A stretch of DNA of 64,000 nt from assembly GCF_000265385.1 (NCBI RefSeq), contig NC_018013.1, positions 1,639,001-1,703,000 of the forward strand, read 5' to 3'. The notes under the pieces are model-generated. The model was not told where the DNA came from. It was given only the letters and a program-made list of their open reading frames with translations, and ran no database searches. Below, piece by piece: positions 1 through 7,433 of the stretch (position 1 is its first letter; each line of letters opens with the position of its first letter). This DNA is from Aequorivita sublithincola DSM 14238. Lineage in GTDB: Bacteria; Bacteroidota; Bacteroidia; Flavobacteriales; Flavobacteriaceae. Made by a program: the position numbers and the translations under genes.

Positions 1-511
1 TTAAAAATCCGTAATTGACTAAAACTAATAAGAAAAGTAGATTTTTCATAGGTAGTAATTTTAATACGTGGCAAAGGTTTGTGAATGATTAGTTTCTTGG
101 TTAAGCAACTAATTTAGCAAATAAAAACCGAATAGAAAATCCGCGAGTTTTGATAGCTATCAGAACTCATAAGTAGGATTGCATTGGCAATTCATTTTAT
201 AAGGTGATGCCCAAGTTTCTGTGCTAAAAAATTAAAGAACCAATACTGAAATATTGGTGATGTTTTTTGCTTGTTGAGCCGGAAATAAATAGACGTAAAA
301 GATTTATTCTATTTCAGCAATGCCAGGATAGCTATGGGTAAAATATTTGAAGAAAATGCTTGGTTTTTACCTCAGTTGTTTGTTATGTGCTGGGCTTTTG
401 CGCACTTATTCTAAGATCAGACTTAATCTATATTTAATATTTTTTCTCAAAAAGTTTATTGATTGAGAATATTCAATATTCGTATAATATTTATTCAATA
501 ATTATCAGAAA
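1..511. other. Gene-free left edge with a 24-bp palindrome
   Basis: I see no convincing gene in this stretch; open frames are short and without recognisable protein features. Positions 145-168 form a near-perfect 24-bp palindrome centred on TGATAGCTATCA (151-162), with flanking gagtt/aactc arms and one mismatched pair. The segment GTTATGTGCTGGG near 380-400 resembles other intergenic repeat ends seen in Bacteroidota, but I cannot delimit an element. The start of the minus-strand YetF gene lies further right, so this stretch is its downstream side. Confidence 0.5.
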
Positions 512-1024
512 TCATTTTTCATATTCTGCAACATCTCTTAAGATTATGGAATCAACATCATTTTTATCTGAACTATGCAATACTGAAATATCTCCAGTAC
601 TTTCAAAAACTACAGCTTGGACTTCAGACAATTTATGTACGTTGGCCTCTCTTAATTTTCCCATTAAATCACTCATACCAATGTTGCAACTCTTTAAATT
701 ATCGTAAATAATTTCTCCATCTTTCATAAGCATTTGCGGTTTATTGGTGAAAAGCTTTTTAAAGCTATCATTTTTCCTGACCAAAAATGAAAAGAGGGTT
801 TGAAATGCAATTATACAAATTAAAGCCAATGTTCCTTTTAAAATACTTTGGTCGTTATTCAATATAATTGTTGCTAATATTGCACCAACAGAAATAGTGG
901 AAGCAAAATCGAAGCTGGACATTTTAGCAAATGTTCTGAGTCCAAAAATTCGTGTAATTATCAATACTATTGTGAAAATTGCAAAAACTGAAACAATAAC
1001 GAGTAAAGCAGTATCTATATTCAT
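512..1024 (-). CDS. YetF/DUF421 domain membrane protein
   Basis: This 170-residue inner-membrane protein belongs to the DUF421/YetF family, whose biochemical role is poorly defined. Three hydrophobic helices occupy about residues 5-27, 41-57 and 61-81. The family signature FDFASTISVG is at residues 38-47, after the helix-1 motif RIFGLRTFAKMS. The soluble C-terminal domain starts near residue 95 with KPQMLMKDGEI and continues through the VHKLSEVQAVVFESTG strand region. Length is shorter than Bacillus YetF-type proteins, which carry a longer tail. The ATG at 1022-1024 is the only sensible start. It lies 36 bp downstream of the ZIP gene on the same strand and may be cotranscribed with it. Confidence 0.85.
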   Translation of the reverse strand: MNIDTALLVIVSVFAIFTIVLIITRIFGLRTFAKMSSFDFASTISVGAILATIILNNDQSILKGTLALICIIAFQTLFSFLVRKNDSFKKLFTNKPQMLMKDGEIIYDNLKSCNIGMSDLMGKLREANVHKLSEVQAVVFESTGDISVLHSSDKNDVDSIILRDVAEYEK

Positions 1025-1060
1025 AAAATTTGTTTTAATGATTCAATGGTGATTTTAATT

Positions 1061-1759
1061 TTACTCGCCTAAAGTATTTAAATATAATGCTAAAATTAAA
1101 CCGATTGCTGTTGCCAAACCTGTCCAATATTTTTCTTTTTTGAATGCTTTTGGAAAAACCTCCAAAGCGAGTGATGCAACGACTGCGCCGCCAGCAAAAC
1201 ATTTTATATAATTCAAATATTCCTTAGGAACATCAGCTAATAAATAATGACTTAATAGTGCAGATGCTGAAAGTATAAGTGCAGTACCAATCCAGAGCCA
1301 AAGAACTTTCTTTTTTGAATTATCATTGTTTGACATTTCTTTCGCTCCACCTGCTGCCTCTGGGAGATTGGATAAGAGTATCGAACCCGACAAAGCGGCA
1401 ACGGATAATGGTCCTGCTCCGATTAGTGCAACGCCCAGAGCCAAATTTTCGGGAATACCGTCAAGTGTAATTGCGGCGAGTAATCCGCCACCACTTTTAG
1501 AACCCCATTTTTCTTTTACCAAATAATCTAAAATAGTAAATGTAATGGCGCCGGCAAAAACTGCTGCCAATGTAATAGGTATTGAGTTTTTTTCGAGCGC
1601 AGGGTTTATCAATTCGAGCAAGGCAGAAACTAAAAGTGCTCCACCCGCCAAAGCCACCAAAAAACCTTCAAGATTTTTTGACATATTTCCATAAATACCC
1701 CAAAAAGCACCAATTATAAGTGCTCCCGTAACTATGATCACTACGATAATTGTCATCAT
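1061..1759 (-). CDS. ZIP family divalent metal transporter
   Basis: This 232-residue polytopic membrane protein has the layout of ZIP transporters, which move Zn2+, Fe2+ or similar ions into the cytoplasm. The family core is visible: LDGIPENLALG (residues 99-109) in transmembrane helix 4 corresponds to the usual HxxPEN metal site, with the leading His replaced by Leu-Asp. The second core motif, SNLPEAAGG (130-138), supplies the helix-5 ligands. A hydrophilic loop rich in Asn, Ser and Lys (140-150) separates the two halves. One base separates its start from the stop of the upstream phosphatase-fold gene, so the two are almost certainly cotranscribed. The substrate cannot be told from sequence; the missing first His leaves room for altered specificity. 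Confidence 0.88.
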   Translation of the reverse strand: MMTIIVVIIVTGALIIGAFWGIYGNMSKNLEGFLVALAGGALLVSALLELINPALEKNSIPITLAAVFAGAITFTILDYLVKEKWGSKSGGGLLAAITLDGIPENLALGVALIGAGPLSVAALSGSILLSNLPEAAGGAKEMSNNDNSKKKVLWLWIGTALILSASALLSHYLLADVPKEYLNYIKCFAGGAVVASLALEVFPKAFKKEKYWTGLATAIGLILALYLNTLGE

Positions 1760-1760
1760 T

Positions 1761-2786
1761 TTATTTTGTGTTTAGATGTGCTGCATTATTGACTAGAACC
1801 AATTCCGTGTAAATTGGAAAATGATCAGACCCTATTTTCGGTAGACGTTCCAATTTTTTCAATCGAAATTCTTCGGTTACAAAAACGTGGTCTAATGGCC
1901 ATCGCATAAGAAAATTCTCTGCGTTAAAACTGTTATAAAAACCTCTACCAACCCTAACATCATAAAGAATATTTTTTGTTCCTGTCAATTCATCTACATT
2001 AGACCAAACCACGTCATTCAAATCTCCAGCCACAATGGTTGGTAATTTTCTTCCTTTAATTTCCTTTCCTAATTTTTTTAAGGCATTTTCTTGTTGCCCT
2101 GCATTGTCGGGCAAATCCTTAAAATGCGTAGGTGGAACAGGATGGATAGAATGGAAACTGATATTCTTCCCATCGGAAAGAGAAATAGTACTTTTAAAAG
2201 AGGGTACATTTTCATTAGCTAAGTAATCGACTTCTATTTTTTCTAAAGGGAATTTACTGTACAAAACCATTCCGTATGTAACCTCATTGATTGTGTGTTG
2301 AGAATAGGGATATTCATTTTCCAAAACTTTCAGTTTTTTGTCCCACCATCCATCTACCTCCATTGCCAAAATCAAATCGGGTTTTTTAAGGTCGATTAAT
2401 TCAAGTAATGGCTGTGCTTTTCTATTAGTCATTTTAACATTGGACAACAAAAGGCTGAATTGGTCGTCAGAGGTTTTCAAATTTTTGGCTGTTGGAACAT
2501 TTACAGAAACCAGACTTGTATAATTTATTAAGAAAAAGGTATTGATAGAAATTCCAGTCAATAATCCAACAACTAACAGATATTTAAACCATTGCCATTT
2601 TTTACTTGTAATTATGATTAATATTAAGATGACAAACGACAAAATAAAAAATTGAATTCTCGGAAAGTCAAGCATTTTTATATATCGAATTTCCGCATTT
2701 CGGAATAAGGAAAGTATAGAGCATATAGCCAAAGCAAATGCCAAAACATACAGAATAACAACTAATATTTGTCTTATTTTCCCCAT
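1761..2786 (-). CDS. Endonuclease/exonuclease/phosphatase-fold protein, membrane anchored
   Basis: The 341-residue product has three N-terminal hydrophobic helices (about 5-28, 44-60 and 68-90) followed by an endonuclease/exonuclease/phosphatase (EEP) domain facing the periplasm. EEP catalytic elements can be followed in order: AMEVD with Glu143, FHSIH around residue 213, GDLND (254-258), PLDHV (297-301) and the terminal SDHFP (320-324). The fold hydrolyses phosphodiester or phosphate ester bonds in a metal-dependent way; the substrate here is unknown. Similar membrane-tethered EEP proteins are common in Bacteroidota. It is the first gene of the probable operon with the ZIP transporter. Confidence 0.85.
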   Translation of the reverse strand: MGKIRQILVVILYVLAFALAICSILSLFRNAEIRYIKMLDFPRIQFFILSFVILILIIITSKKWQWFKYLLVVGLLTGISINTFFLINYTSLVSVNVPTAKNLKTSDDQFSLLLSNVKMTNRKAQPLLELIDLKKPDLILAMEVDGWWDKKLKVLENEYPYSQHTINEVTYGMVLYSKFPLEKIEVDYLANENVPSFKSTISLSDGKNISFHSIHPVPPTHFKDLPDNAGQQENALKKLGKEIKGRKLPTIVAGDLNDVVWSNVDELTGTKNILYDVRVGRGFYNSFNAENFLMRWPLDHVFVTEEFRLKKLERLPKIGSDHFPIYTELVLVNNAAHLNTK

Positions 2787-2816
2787 AGTTTATTGAATTT
2801 CGGATTTTTTTTTGCC

Positions 2817-3009
2817 TTGCACATAACGGATTTGTATATGGCTCGTAGCGTGTAAATTAGCGATAACTTTTCGGATATAACACAAGCCGAATTTTTAAAT
2901 TTTACTAATTATTTTATTTTTAGGAATTTGTCAAATTTAAAAATTTGGCGACCTCGCAAAAATGCCTGAACCTCTGTGATAGCAACGACTTGCGCTATTT
3001 TTTATATAC
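2817..3009. repeat. attC-like palindromic spacer, copy A (interrupted by the IS)
   Basis: This is the left part of a long-type spacer. It starts with an arm containing acataacgg and gtatatggc and continues with tgtaaattagcgat and the inner motif ttcggat, then aagccga. Near the right it carries tttggcgacctcgcaaa and finally gcgctattttttatatac. The same order of motifs occurs in copies D and F. Where those copies end with tatacattgttgc, this one stops at tatac (3005-3009) and the IS110-type element begins. The missing end is found on the other side of the element. Confidence 0.7.
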
Positions 3010-3065
3010 GGCTTAAGTTTGATGTTTATTAAAAACACTAAATTAAGGCATATTAATAAGAAAGA

Positions 3066-3200
3066 ACAAAAGAGCGGAATAAGGTTATTATATACGCAGA
3101 AGCATAGACTTCGTCAACATTGAAAATCCCCGCTCTTTTCTACACAGATTTCGTACAGTTCTATGAGGCTTCAGACCTCGATTTTAAGTCGTTGAAACTC
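3066..3200 (+). ncRNA. Candidate bridge RNA of the IS110 element
   Basis: The region left of the transposase has a 10-bp perfect stem, aaaagagcgg (3068-3077) with ccgctctttt (3130-3139). The large internal loop contains ttatatacg (3088-3096), identical to the left insertion flank at 3002-3010. It also contains gtcaaca (3113-3119), which pairs with tgttggc (4237-4243) in the right flank using one U:G pair. Further on, cacag (3143-3147) equals the right end of the element (4227-4231), and ttaagtc (3184-3190) pairs with ggcttaa (3010-3016) at the left end, again with one wobble. The order target loop then donor loop agrees with the published IS621 bridge RNA. The assignment is inference from pairing; the RNA ends are guesses. 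Confidence 0.5.
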
Positions 3201-3232
3201 GCGTAGGGTGTCCTTTCAAAAAACATTTTCTT

Positions 3233-4204
3233 ATGAATAAAGATATAAAATATTTTGGGATCGACATCAGCCACTTGGTTTTCGATGTTACGGACTCCGA
3301 GGGCAATTACAATCAATTTAAAAACAATCCATCTGGCTTTAAGAAGTTTGCCAAACTCTTAGACCAAGAGAGCCATTGTGTGATGGAAGCTACGGGCTAT
3401 TATCATTATCAGCTGGCATATTTTTTACTTGAATCCAGTATTAAAGTATCGGTAGAAAATCCATTGGCGGTAAAACGTTTTATACAGATGAAGCTGACCA
3501 AGAACAAGACCGACAAGAGCGACTCTAAACCCATATGTGACTATGCAGAGCAGGTAGCATTAAAACTCTGGCAAGGTAACTCCAAGCATCAAATTGAATG
3601 TCTGCAAATGACCAGACTCCTTGCTGTATATACAAAACAGAGCACGATGCTAAAAAATAAATTGCACGGGGAGAGTGTTTTAGGCAACCCTAGCAAAGCT
3701 GTTGTAAGTTCTTTAAAACGAAGTTTAAAACACGTTAAAAAAGAGCTGTAAGCCATAGAGACAAAATTATTGCTATTGGTAAAACAAGTGCATCAAGATG
3801 TTTTAACTCGTATAAAAAGCATCCCTGGGATCGGTGACAAAACAGCTATAATGTTAGTGGTTTTAACTGATGGATTTGATCGTTTTACAAGTGGAAGTGA
3901 ATTATGCAGTTATGCAGGTCTGACCCCAATAATTCGGCAAAGCGGTAGCAGTTTAAAAGGACGTCCCCGCATCAGTAAGATTGGCAATCAAAAGCTCCGT
4001 AACCTATTATTTATGTGCAGTTTTAATGCCTGTAAATACAACAAGGCCTGTAGGGAGATTTATGAGCGCATAGTGGCCAAGGGAAAGAGTAAAAAATTAG
4101 CACTGATCGCAGTCTGTAATAAGCTGCTAAAACAAGCTTTTGCAATCGCAAAATCCGGATTAATATATGATGATACTTACAGAAGTACTTTAGTGAAAAA
4201 TTAA
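3233..4204 (+). pseudogene. IS110-family transposase interrupted by an in-frame stop
   Basis: Two open stretches in the same frame (3233-3751 and 3770-4204) are separated only by a TAA at 3749-3751. Reading through it gives a normal-length IS110 transposase of about 323 residues. The N-terminal RuvC-like DEDD part is recognisable in FGIDISHLVFDV, ATGYYHYQL and NKTDKSDSK. The C-terminal Transposase_20 part shows IPGIGDKTA, YAGLTPIIRQSG with the Ser region, and RPRISKIGNQKLR. Both domains are well preserved, so the stop looks recent, and a sequencing error or suppression cannot be excluded. The second ORF's nominal start lies inside the conserved region, so it is not a separate gene. As written the element should not move by itself. 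Confidence 0.85.
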
Positions 4205-4231
4205 TGCATTTTTACTTGTTTTTTACCACAG

Positions 4232-4244
4232 TACTTTGTTGGCA
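4232..4244. repeat. Right-hand remnant of spacer copy A
   Basis: After the IS the sequence tactttgttggca continues as the expected end of spacer A. Compare ttatatactgtgttgcc at the end of copy B and tatacattgttgcc at the ends of C1 and F. It lies 33 bp from the stop codon of the MazF-like toxin gene, a position similar to those of intact copies relative to their gene. It shows that the mazEF pair was already flanked by a spacer before the IS arrived. Confidence 0.6.
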
Positions 4245-4277
4245 GTAGTACTTTTCGTTTTTATTCAAAATTCAATT

Positions 4278-4601
4278 TTAATCCACGAAAGTTTCCCTGA
4301 TAATGTCTTTACAATTCTTTATTTCAGATTTCGATAATTGGTTAAACGTTTTTAATATTCGAGATTTGTCAATTGTCCTAATTTGGTCGATTGCAATCAT
4401 TCCCTTTTTTCCGTTATGTTTTACTTTAATTCTGGTCGGATAGTTTTTTAAGTTCGTTGTCATTGGAGCAACTACGATTGTTCTTAAAAACTTATTAATT
4501 TCGTTTGGTGAAACAATTACACAAGGTCTTGTTTTTTTAATTTCGCTACCAATTGTAGGGTCAAGGTTTACGAGTATGATGGAATACTGTTCTAATTCCA
4601 T
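4278..4601 (-). CDS. mazF: MazF/PemK-type mRNA interferase toxin
   Basis: This 107-residue protein is a type II toxin of the MazF/PemK family, ribosome-independent endoribonucleases that cut mRNA at short motifs. The diagnostic strand-loop GSEIKKTRPCVIVSP is at residues 18-32, with the conserved Arg25 and Pro26. The following VVAPMTTN (43-50) and the KGMIAIDQIRTID segment match the rest of the SH3-like barrel. It overlaps the last 10 bases of the upstream antitoxin gene, the normal order for this family. The pair lies between spacer A and spacer B and is therefore one unit of the cassette-like array; stable toxin-antitoxin cassettes are well known in large integrons. Confidence 0.9.
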   Translation of the reverse strand: MELEQYSIILVNLDPTIGSEIKKTRPCVIVSPNEINKFLRTIVVAPMTTNLKNYPTRIKVKHNGKKGMIAIDQIRTIDKSRILKTFNQLSKSEIKNCKDIIRETFVD

Positions 4602-4837
4602 TCTTCAAAATTTTCGTCCTCGAATACGTCATTAAATAATAATCGATCATCATTATTCTCACGCATTTCTTCAAATGCTTTTCCCCAGTTTTTTCTCGGA
4701 CTACTAATTGGTTTAAGGATTATTTGTCCTTTTTCCAAAATCATTTCTACCCTGTCTTTGATGTTATACTTTTCCAAAATAGTCTTGCTTAAACGAAGAC
4801 CTTTAGAATTTCCGATTTTTATAATTGCTGTTTCCAT
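4592..4837 (-). CDS. mazE: MazE-type antitoxin, AbrB/SpoVT fold
   Basis: This 81-residue protein begins METAIIKIGNSKGLRLSK, the swapped-hairpin AbrB-type DNA-binding domain of MazE antitoxins (about residues 1-45). It is followed by an acidic tail rich in Glu, Asp and Asn that should bind and block the toxin. It overlaps the toxin start by 10 bases, giving translational coupling and antitoxin-first order. The antitoxin-toxin complex normally represses its own promoter. The promoter would be expected in the 66 bp between the start codon and spacer B, but I see no clear operator there. Confidence 0.88.
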   Translation of the reverse strand: METAIIKIGNSKGLRLSKTILEKYNIKDRVEMILEKGQIILKPISSPRKNWGKAFEEMRENNDDRLLFNDVFEDENFEEWN

Positions 4838-4903
4838 AGTTTTATATCTGTAATTACAAAGTTAGTACAAATAGTTTAATGCGCAAATTTTTTTCGTATT
4901 AAT

Positions 4904-5033
4904 GGCAACGTTTATGTATATGAGCTGTGGCGTATTAAAGCACGAACCTCTCCAAATAAAAACTGGCTTTGGAAAATCCGCAGGATTTTCCAAGTGAGGA
5001 CTGACCAAGCCATAGCTTATATACTGTGTTGCC
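4904..5033. repeat. attC-like palindromic spacer, copy B
   Basis: The short-type spacer begins ggcaacgtttatgtatat and ends cttatatactgtgttgcc. The arms pair over about 24 bp (ggcaac with gttgcc, tatatgagctgtggc with gccatagcttata), with a few unpaired bases next to the end boxes. The centre holds a second stem, ggaaaatcc with ggattttcc, around 4971-4991. It lies 66 bp upstream of the mazE start and 17 bp downstream of the stop of the next minus-strand gene. Its right arm is the closest intact match to the reconstructed IS110 target. Confidence 0.75.
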
Positions 5034-5050
5034 ATCTGGCTTTCTGCGTT

Positions 5051-5725
5051 CTATTTTTCGGATGAGTTATTTTTCAATTCCGAAATTTCTATTTTCTGTT
5101 TCTCAATTATTTTGGATTGTTCTTCAATTCGATAATTAAGCGTATCAATCTTTTCTGTTAGTATTGGTTTTTCTTTCCTTAATTCAATTAACTCATTATA
5201 ATTATCAATTTTTTCTTTGTCAAAACTACTCTTGCCAATTCCTTGACCAACGAAAAAAGCTCCTGCAACGCAGGCAGCAAAAATAGCCCAAAACAAGCTT
5301 GGGGGAATTCCAAAGGGTAACTTGGTAATGGTTTCTTTTTTTACTGGTGCTAACGGAAAAACTCTACTTGAAGATGTGTTTTCGGTATTGTCATCAAACT
5401 CGGCAAAACTTTTAATTTTCTTTTTCATTGGTTCGATTTTGGTTGGTTCATCTTCTTGCTCTTCTATATACTCGATATATTCATCGATAAGTTGGAGTGC
5501 CTTATTTTTGAAATGTTGCTTATCTATTCGTTCAGCGTATACGTCTCCAATTTTTTGAATTCGGTAGTCGCCAATTATTGACTGAAAATTACTTGTTCGA
5601 TTAGATAAAATTCCGAAATATTCTTGAATAAAAGTTTGCGTGTTAGTCAACCAAGTTTCAAAATCGCCTTGAGATGATTTTTTCTTCTGTTCTTTTAATT
5701 TCCTTAAAATATATTCTTTGGTCAC
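5051..5725 (-). CDS. Unrecognised single-pass membrane protein with C-terminal coiled coil
   Basis: I do not recognise this 224-residue protein. The N-terminal 85 residues are predicted helical and charged, with FETWLTNTQTFIQEYFG near residues 22-38. A Lys/Glu/Asp-rich linker follows, then one hydrophobic segment, FWAIFAACVAGAFFVGQGIG, around residues 150-170. The C-terminal 50 residues (ELIELRKEKPILTEKIDTL onward) form a clear heptad coiled coil. This suggests a type II or III anchored protein with helical bundles on both sides. The gene is alone between spacers B and C1, 17 and 19 bp from them, so it looks like a single-gene cassette. Nothing in it assigns a function. Confidence 0.75.
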   Translation of the reverse strand: MTKEYILRKLKEQKKKSSQGDFETWLTNTQTFIQEYFGILSNRTSNFQSIIGDYRIQKIGDVYAERIDKQHFKNKALQLIDEYIEYIEEQEDEPTKIEPMKKKIKSFAEFDDNTENTSSSRVFPLAPVKKETITKLPFGIPPSLFWAIFAACVAGAFFVGQGIGKSSFDKEKIDNYNELIELRKEKPILTEKIDTLNYRIEEQSKIIEKQKIEISELKNNSSEK

Positions 5726-5744
5726 AGTTTATTTTTAGCTTGAT

Positions 5745-5871
5745 GGCAACGTCTCGTATAAGCGCAGTAGCGGGATTTACGTACAGATTTTTCGGATTAT
5801 GATTGCCCTTAAATATATACAATTACTATTGTTTAAGCACTTACCCGCTATTGCGTTTATACATTGTTGCC
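5745..5871. repeat. attC-like palindromic spacer, copy C1
   Basis: The short-type spacer runs from ggcaacgtctcgtata to gtttatacattgttgcc. The left arm segment aagcgcagtagcggg pairs with cccgctattgcgttta on the right with few mismatches, and the outer boxes ggcaac and gttgcc pair perfectly. The bases between box and inner arm (gtctc against acat) are not complementary, giving a bulge like the unpaired spacer of attC sites. It ends 8 bp before the stop codon of the FG-GAP gene and begins 19 bp upstream of the start of the coiled-coil gene. Confidence 0.75.
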
Positions 5872-5879
5872 AATTGTAT

Positions 5880-7271
5880 TTATAACTTCACTAATTTTTC
5901 AATTGAAGTATTACCATAGAAATCTTGAATTTCCACGATATATAAACCATCACTTAATGAAGAAATATTTAACTCTTTTACATTCGACTTTGATAATACA
6001 AGTTGTCCGGAAATATTATAAACTTTAATACTTGAAATGGAGGTCTCGGATTTAACAAATAAGATATTAGATGCGGGATTCGGATAAAGTAAAAATTTGT
6101 TTTTAGTATTTTTGGATACATCTAAATTTGTCAAGTTTTCAAACCACATTACTTTGTCTGTCACATCAAATGCCGTAGTCATGATATCTATATCATTATC
6201 TTGATCCAAATCGGCTGAATATATTGGAAGAAAATAATTAACGTTCCTTTTAAGAATTATGGGATTATTAAAACTTCCGTTATTAAGATTTTCTTGCCAC
6301 TGTATAACTCCTTCATCAGAAGAACCTTGTTCATAAATGACATGAACAGATGCAATGTCCTTGTCTCCGTCATTGTCAAAATCATCGGTACAAACTGCTA
6401 TAATAGCTTCTTGTTGCAAGATTGTATGTTCTATTGAAAAATCACCATTTCCATCTGTGTTTTCCAACCAACTCATGCCAACAGCAGCTCCCACGACAAC
6501 AATATCATTATCCCCGTCATTATCCATATCGGCAACACCAATATCATTTATTCTTCCCTCAAAGGTAAAAGGAATAGGTTGCACATCAAAGTTAGGTTGG
6601 CCAGAGTTTTTATACCATACTATGGATTCTTTTTCAGAAGCGATAATATCTATAATATTGTCATTATCCAAATCGGCTAAAAATATGTCTCTCTTATCAT
6701 TATTGGTATTTGTGGTAAGAATATGTTCGGGACCAAAGCCGCCTTGTCCATTAATATTTTCGAACCATGATAATTTAGAATCCTCTTGTTCTATTGGATT
6801 ACCTATACAAGTTGAGACCACATCGAAATCGCCATCATTATCTATATCAGATGCCATTGCATTCGTCGCTCCGAAAGAGTTGTCGGATATTACATGTTCA
6901 GAACTAAAACTTCCTTGATTATCGAGATTTTCATACCAAACTATTTTATTAAAAAATAATGTGGCCAAAATATCCATATCATTATCCCCATCCATATCAG
7001 CAGCGTAAATTGTTCGTACACTATAAGCGTTAGGCGTAACAATTTTCTGTGAAGAAAAAGTTCCATGTCCATCTGTATTTTCGTACCAAGTTATTGTGGG
7101 GTATTGATCGGATGCTGAAATTATATCCAAATCGCCATCTCCATCTAGATCAGCAGAGATTACTAGGTGCGGATAGGCTAAAGTACTATCAACCACTCTT
7201 TCGGATGAGAATTGTGCCTTACAGTTTATATAAACAATTATACATATAAATAATAATAGTCTTGTTTTCAT
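5880..7271 (-). CDS. FG-GAP/VCBS repeat protein with T9SS type A sorting domain
   Basis: The 463-residue exported protein starts with a signal peptide (MKTRLLLFICIIVYINCKAQ). Then come about seven FG-GAP/VCBS repeats of roughly 45-50 residues. Each has an Asp-rich calcium-binding loop (DLDGDGDLDI, DMDGDNDMDI, DIDNDGDFDV, DMDNDGDNDI, DFDNDGDKDI, DLDQDNDIDI) and an ITWYENTDG-like strand, together forming a beta-propeller. The last 75 residues (LLYPNPASNILFV through IEKLVKL) are a T9SS type A sorting domain, so the protein should leave the cell or sit on its surface. It is the only large secreted protein carried between the attC-like spacers (C1 and C2). The ligand is unknown. Confidence 0.88.
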   Translation of the reverse strand: MKTRLLLFICIIVYINCKAQFSSERVVDSTLAYPHLVISADLDGDGDLDIISASDQYPTITWYENTDGHGTFSSQKIVTPNAYSVRTIYAADMDGDNDMDILATLFFNKIVWYENLDNQGSFSSEHVISDNSFGATNAMASDIDNDGDFDVVSTCIGNPIEQEDSKLSWFENINGQGGFGPEHILTTNTNNDKRDIFLADLDNDNIIDIIASEKESIVWYKNSGQPNFDVQPIPFTFEGRINDIGVADMDNDGDNDIVVVGAAVGMSWLENTDGNGDFSIEHTILQQEAIIAVCTDDFDNDGDKDIASVHVIYEQGSSDEGVIQWQENLNNGSFNNPIILKRNVNYFLPIYSADLDQDNDIDIMTTAFDVTDKVMWFENLTNLDVSKNTKNKFLLYPNPASNILFVKSETSISSIKVYNISGQLVLSKSNVKELNISSLSDGLYIVEIQDFYGNTSIEKLVKL

Positions 7272-7292
7272 ATTTTCGTCTTTTATATAATT

Positions 7293-7421
7293 GGCAACGT
7301 TTGGTATAACCGCAGTTACGGCTAAATATACGAGGTTTTTCGGTTAAGCACGGAAGTTAGCAATTACGCGTGGATTCGGACGCAGTCGAATCCGCCGTAA
7401 TTGCGGTTATACAGTGTTGCA
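7293..7421. repeat. attC-like palindromic spacer, copy C2
   Basis: This short-type spacer begins ggcaacgtttggtataac and ends cggttatacagtgttgca. The left arm taaccgcagttacggc pairs with gccgtaattgcggtta. The centre has an additional hairpin, ggattcg with cgaatcc, around 7371-7392. It is 12 bp from the stop of the outer-membrane barrel gene and 21 bp from the start of the FG-GAP gene, the same spacing pattern as copies B, C1 and D. Confidence 0.75.
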
Positions 7422-7433
7422 AACAGTTTTTCC

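Larger units (their letters stand above)
3010..4234 (+). mobile_element. IS110-family insertion sequence, about 1.2 kb
   Basis: The element carries one DEDD-type transposase frame (3233-4204, interrupted) with about 220 bp of non-coding DNA on its left and about 30 bp on its right, the layout of the IS110 subgroup. No long terminal inverted repeats are seen, as is usual for IS110. The boundaries come from the interrupted host repeat: left flank ends ttatatac (3002-3009), right flank resumes tttgttggcag from 4235. The trinucleotide tac occurs at both junctions (3007-3009 and 4232-4234) and probably contains the shared core. Joining the flanks regenerates an arm almost identical to that of spacer B. 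Ends are uncertain by a few bases. Confidence 0.75.

Noticed and set aside
459..707. Plus-strand ORF of 82 codons
   Set aside because: Lies mainly opposite the well-supported YetF/DUF421 gene and has no protein-like features.
3770..4204. Second transposase ORF as a separate gene
   Set aside because: It is in the same frame as 3233-3751 and separated only by one TAA; the two halves together make one normal IS110 transposase.
6355..6918. Plus-strand ORF of 187 codons opposite the FG-GAP gene
   Set aside because: A shadow of the repetitive Asp-rich coding sequence on the other strand; Ser- and Pro-rich translation is typical of such shadows.
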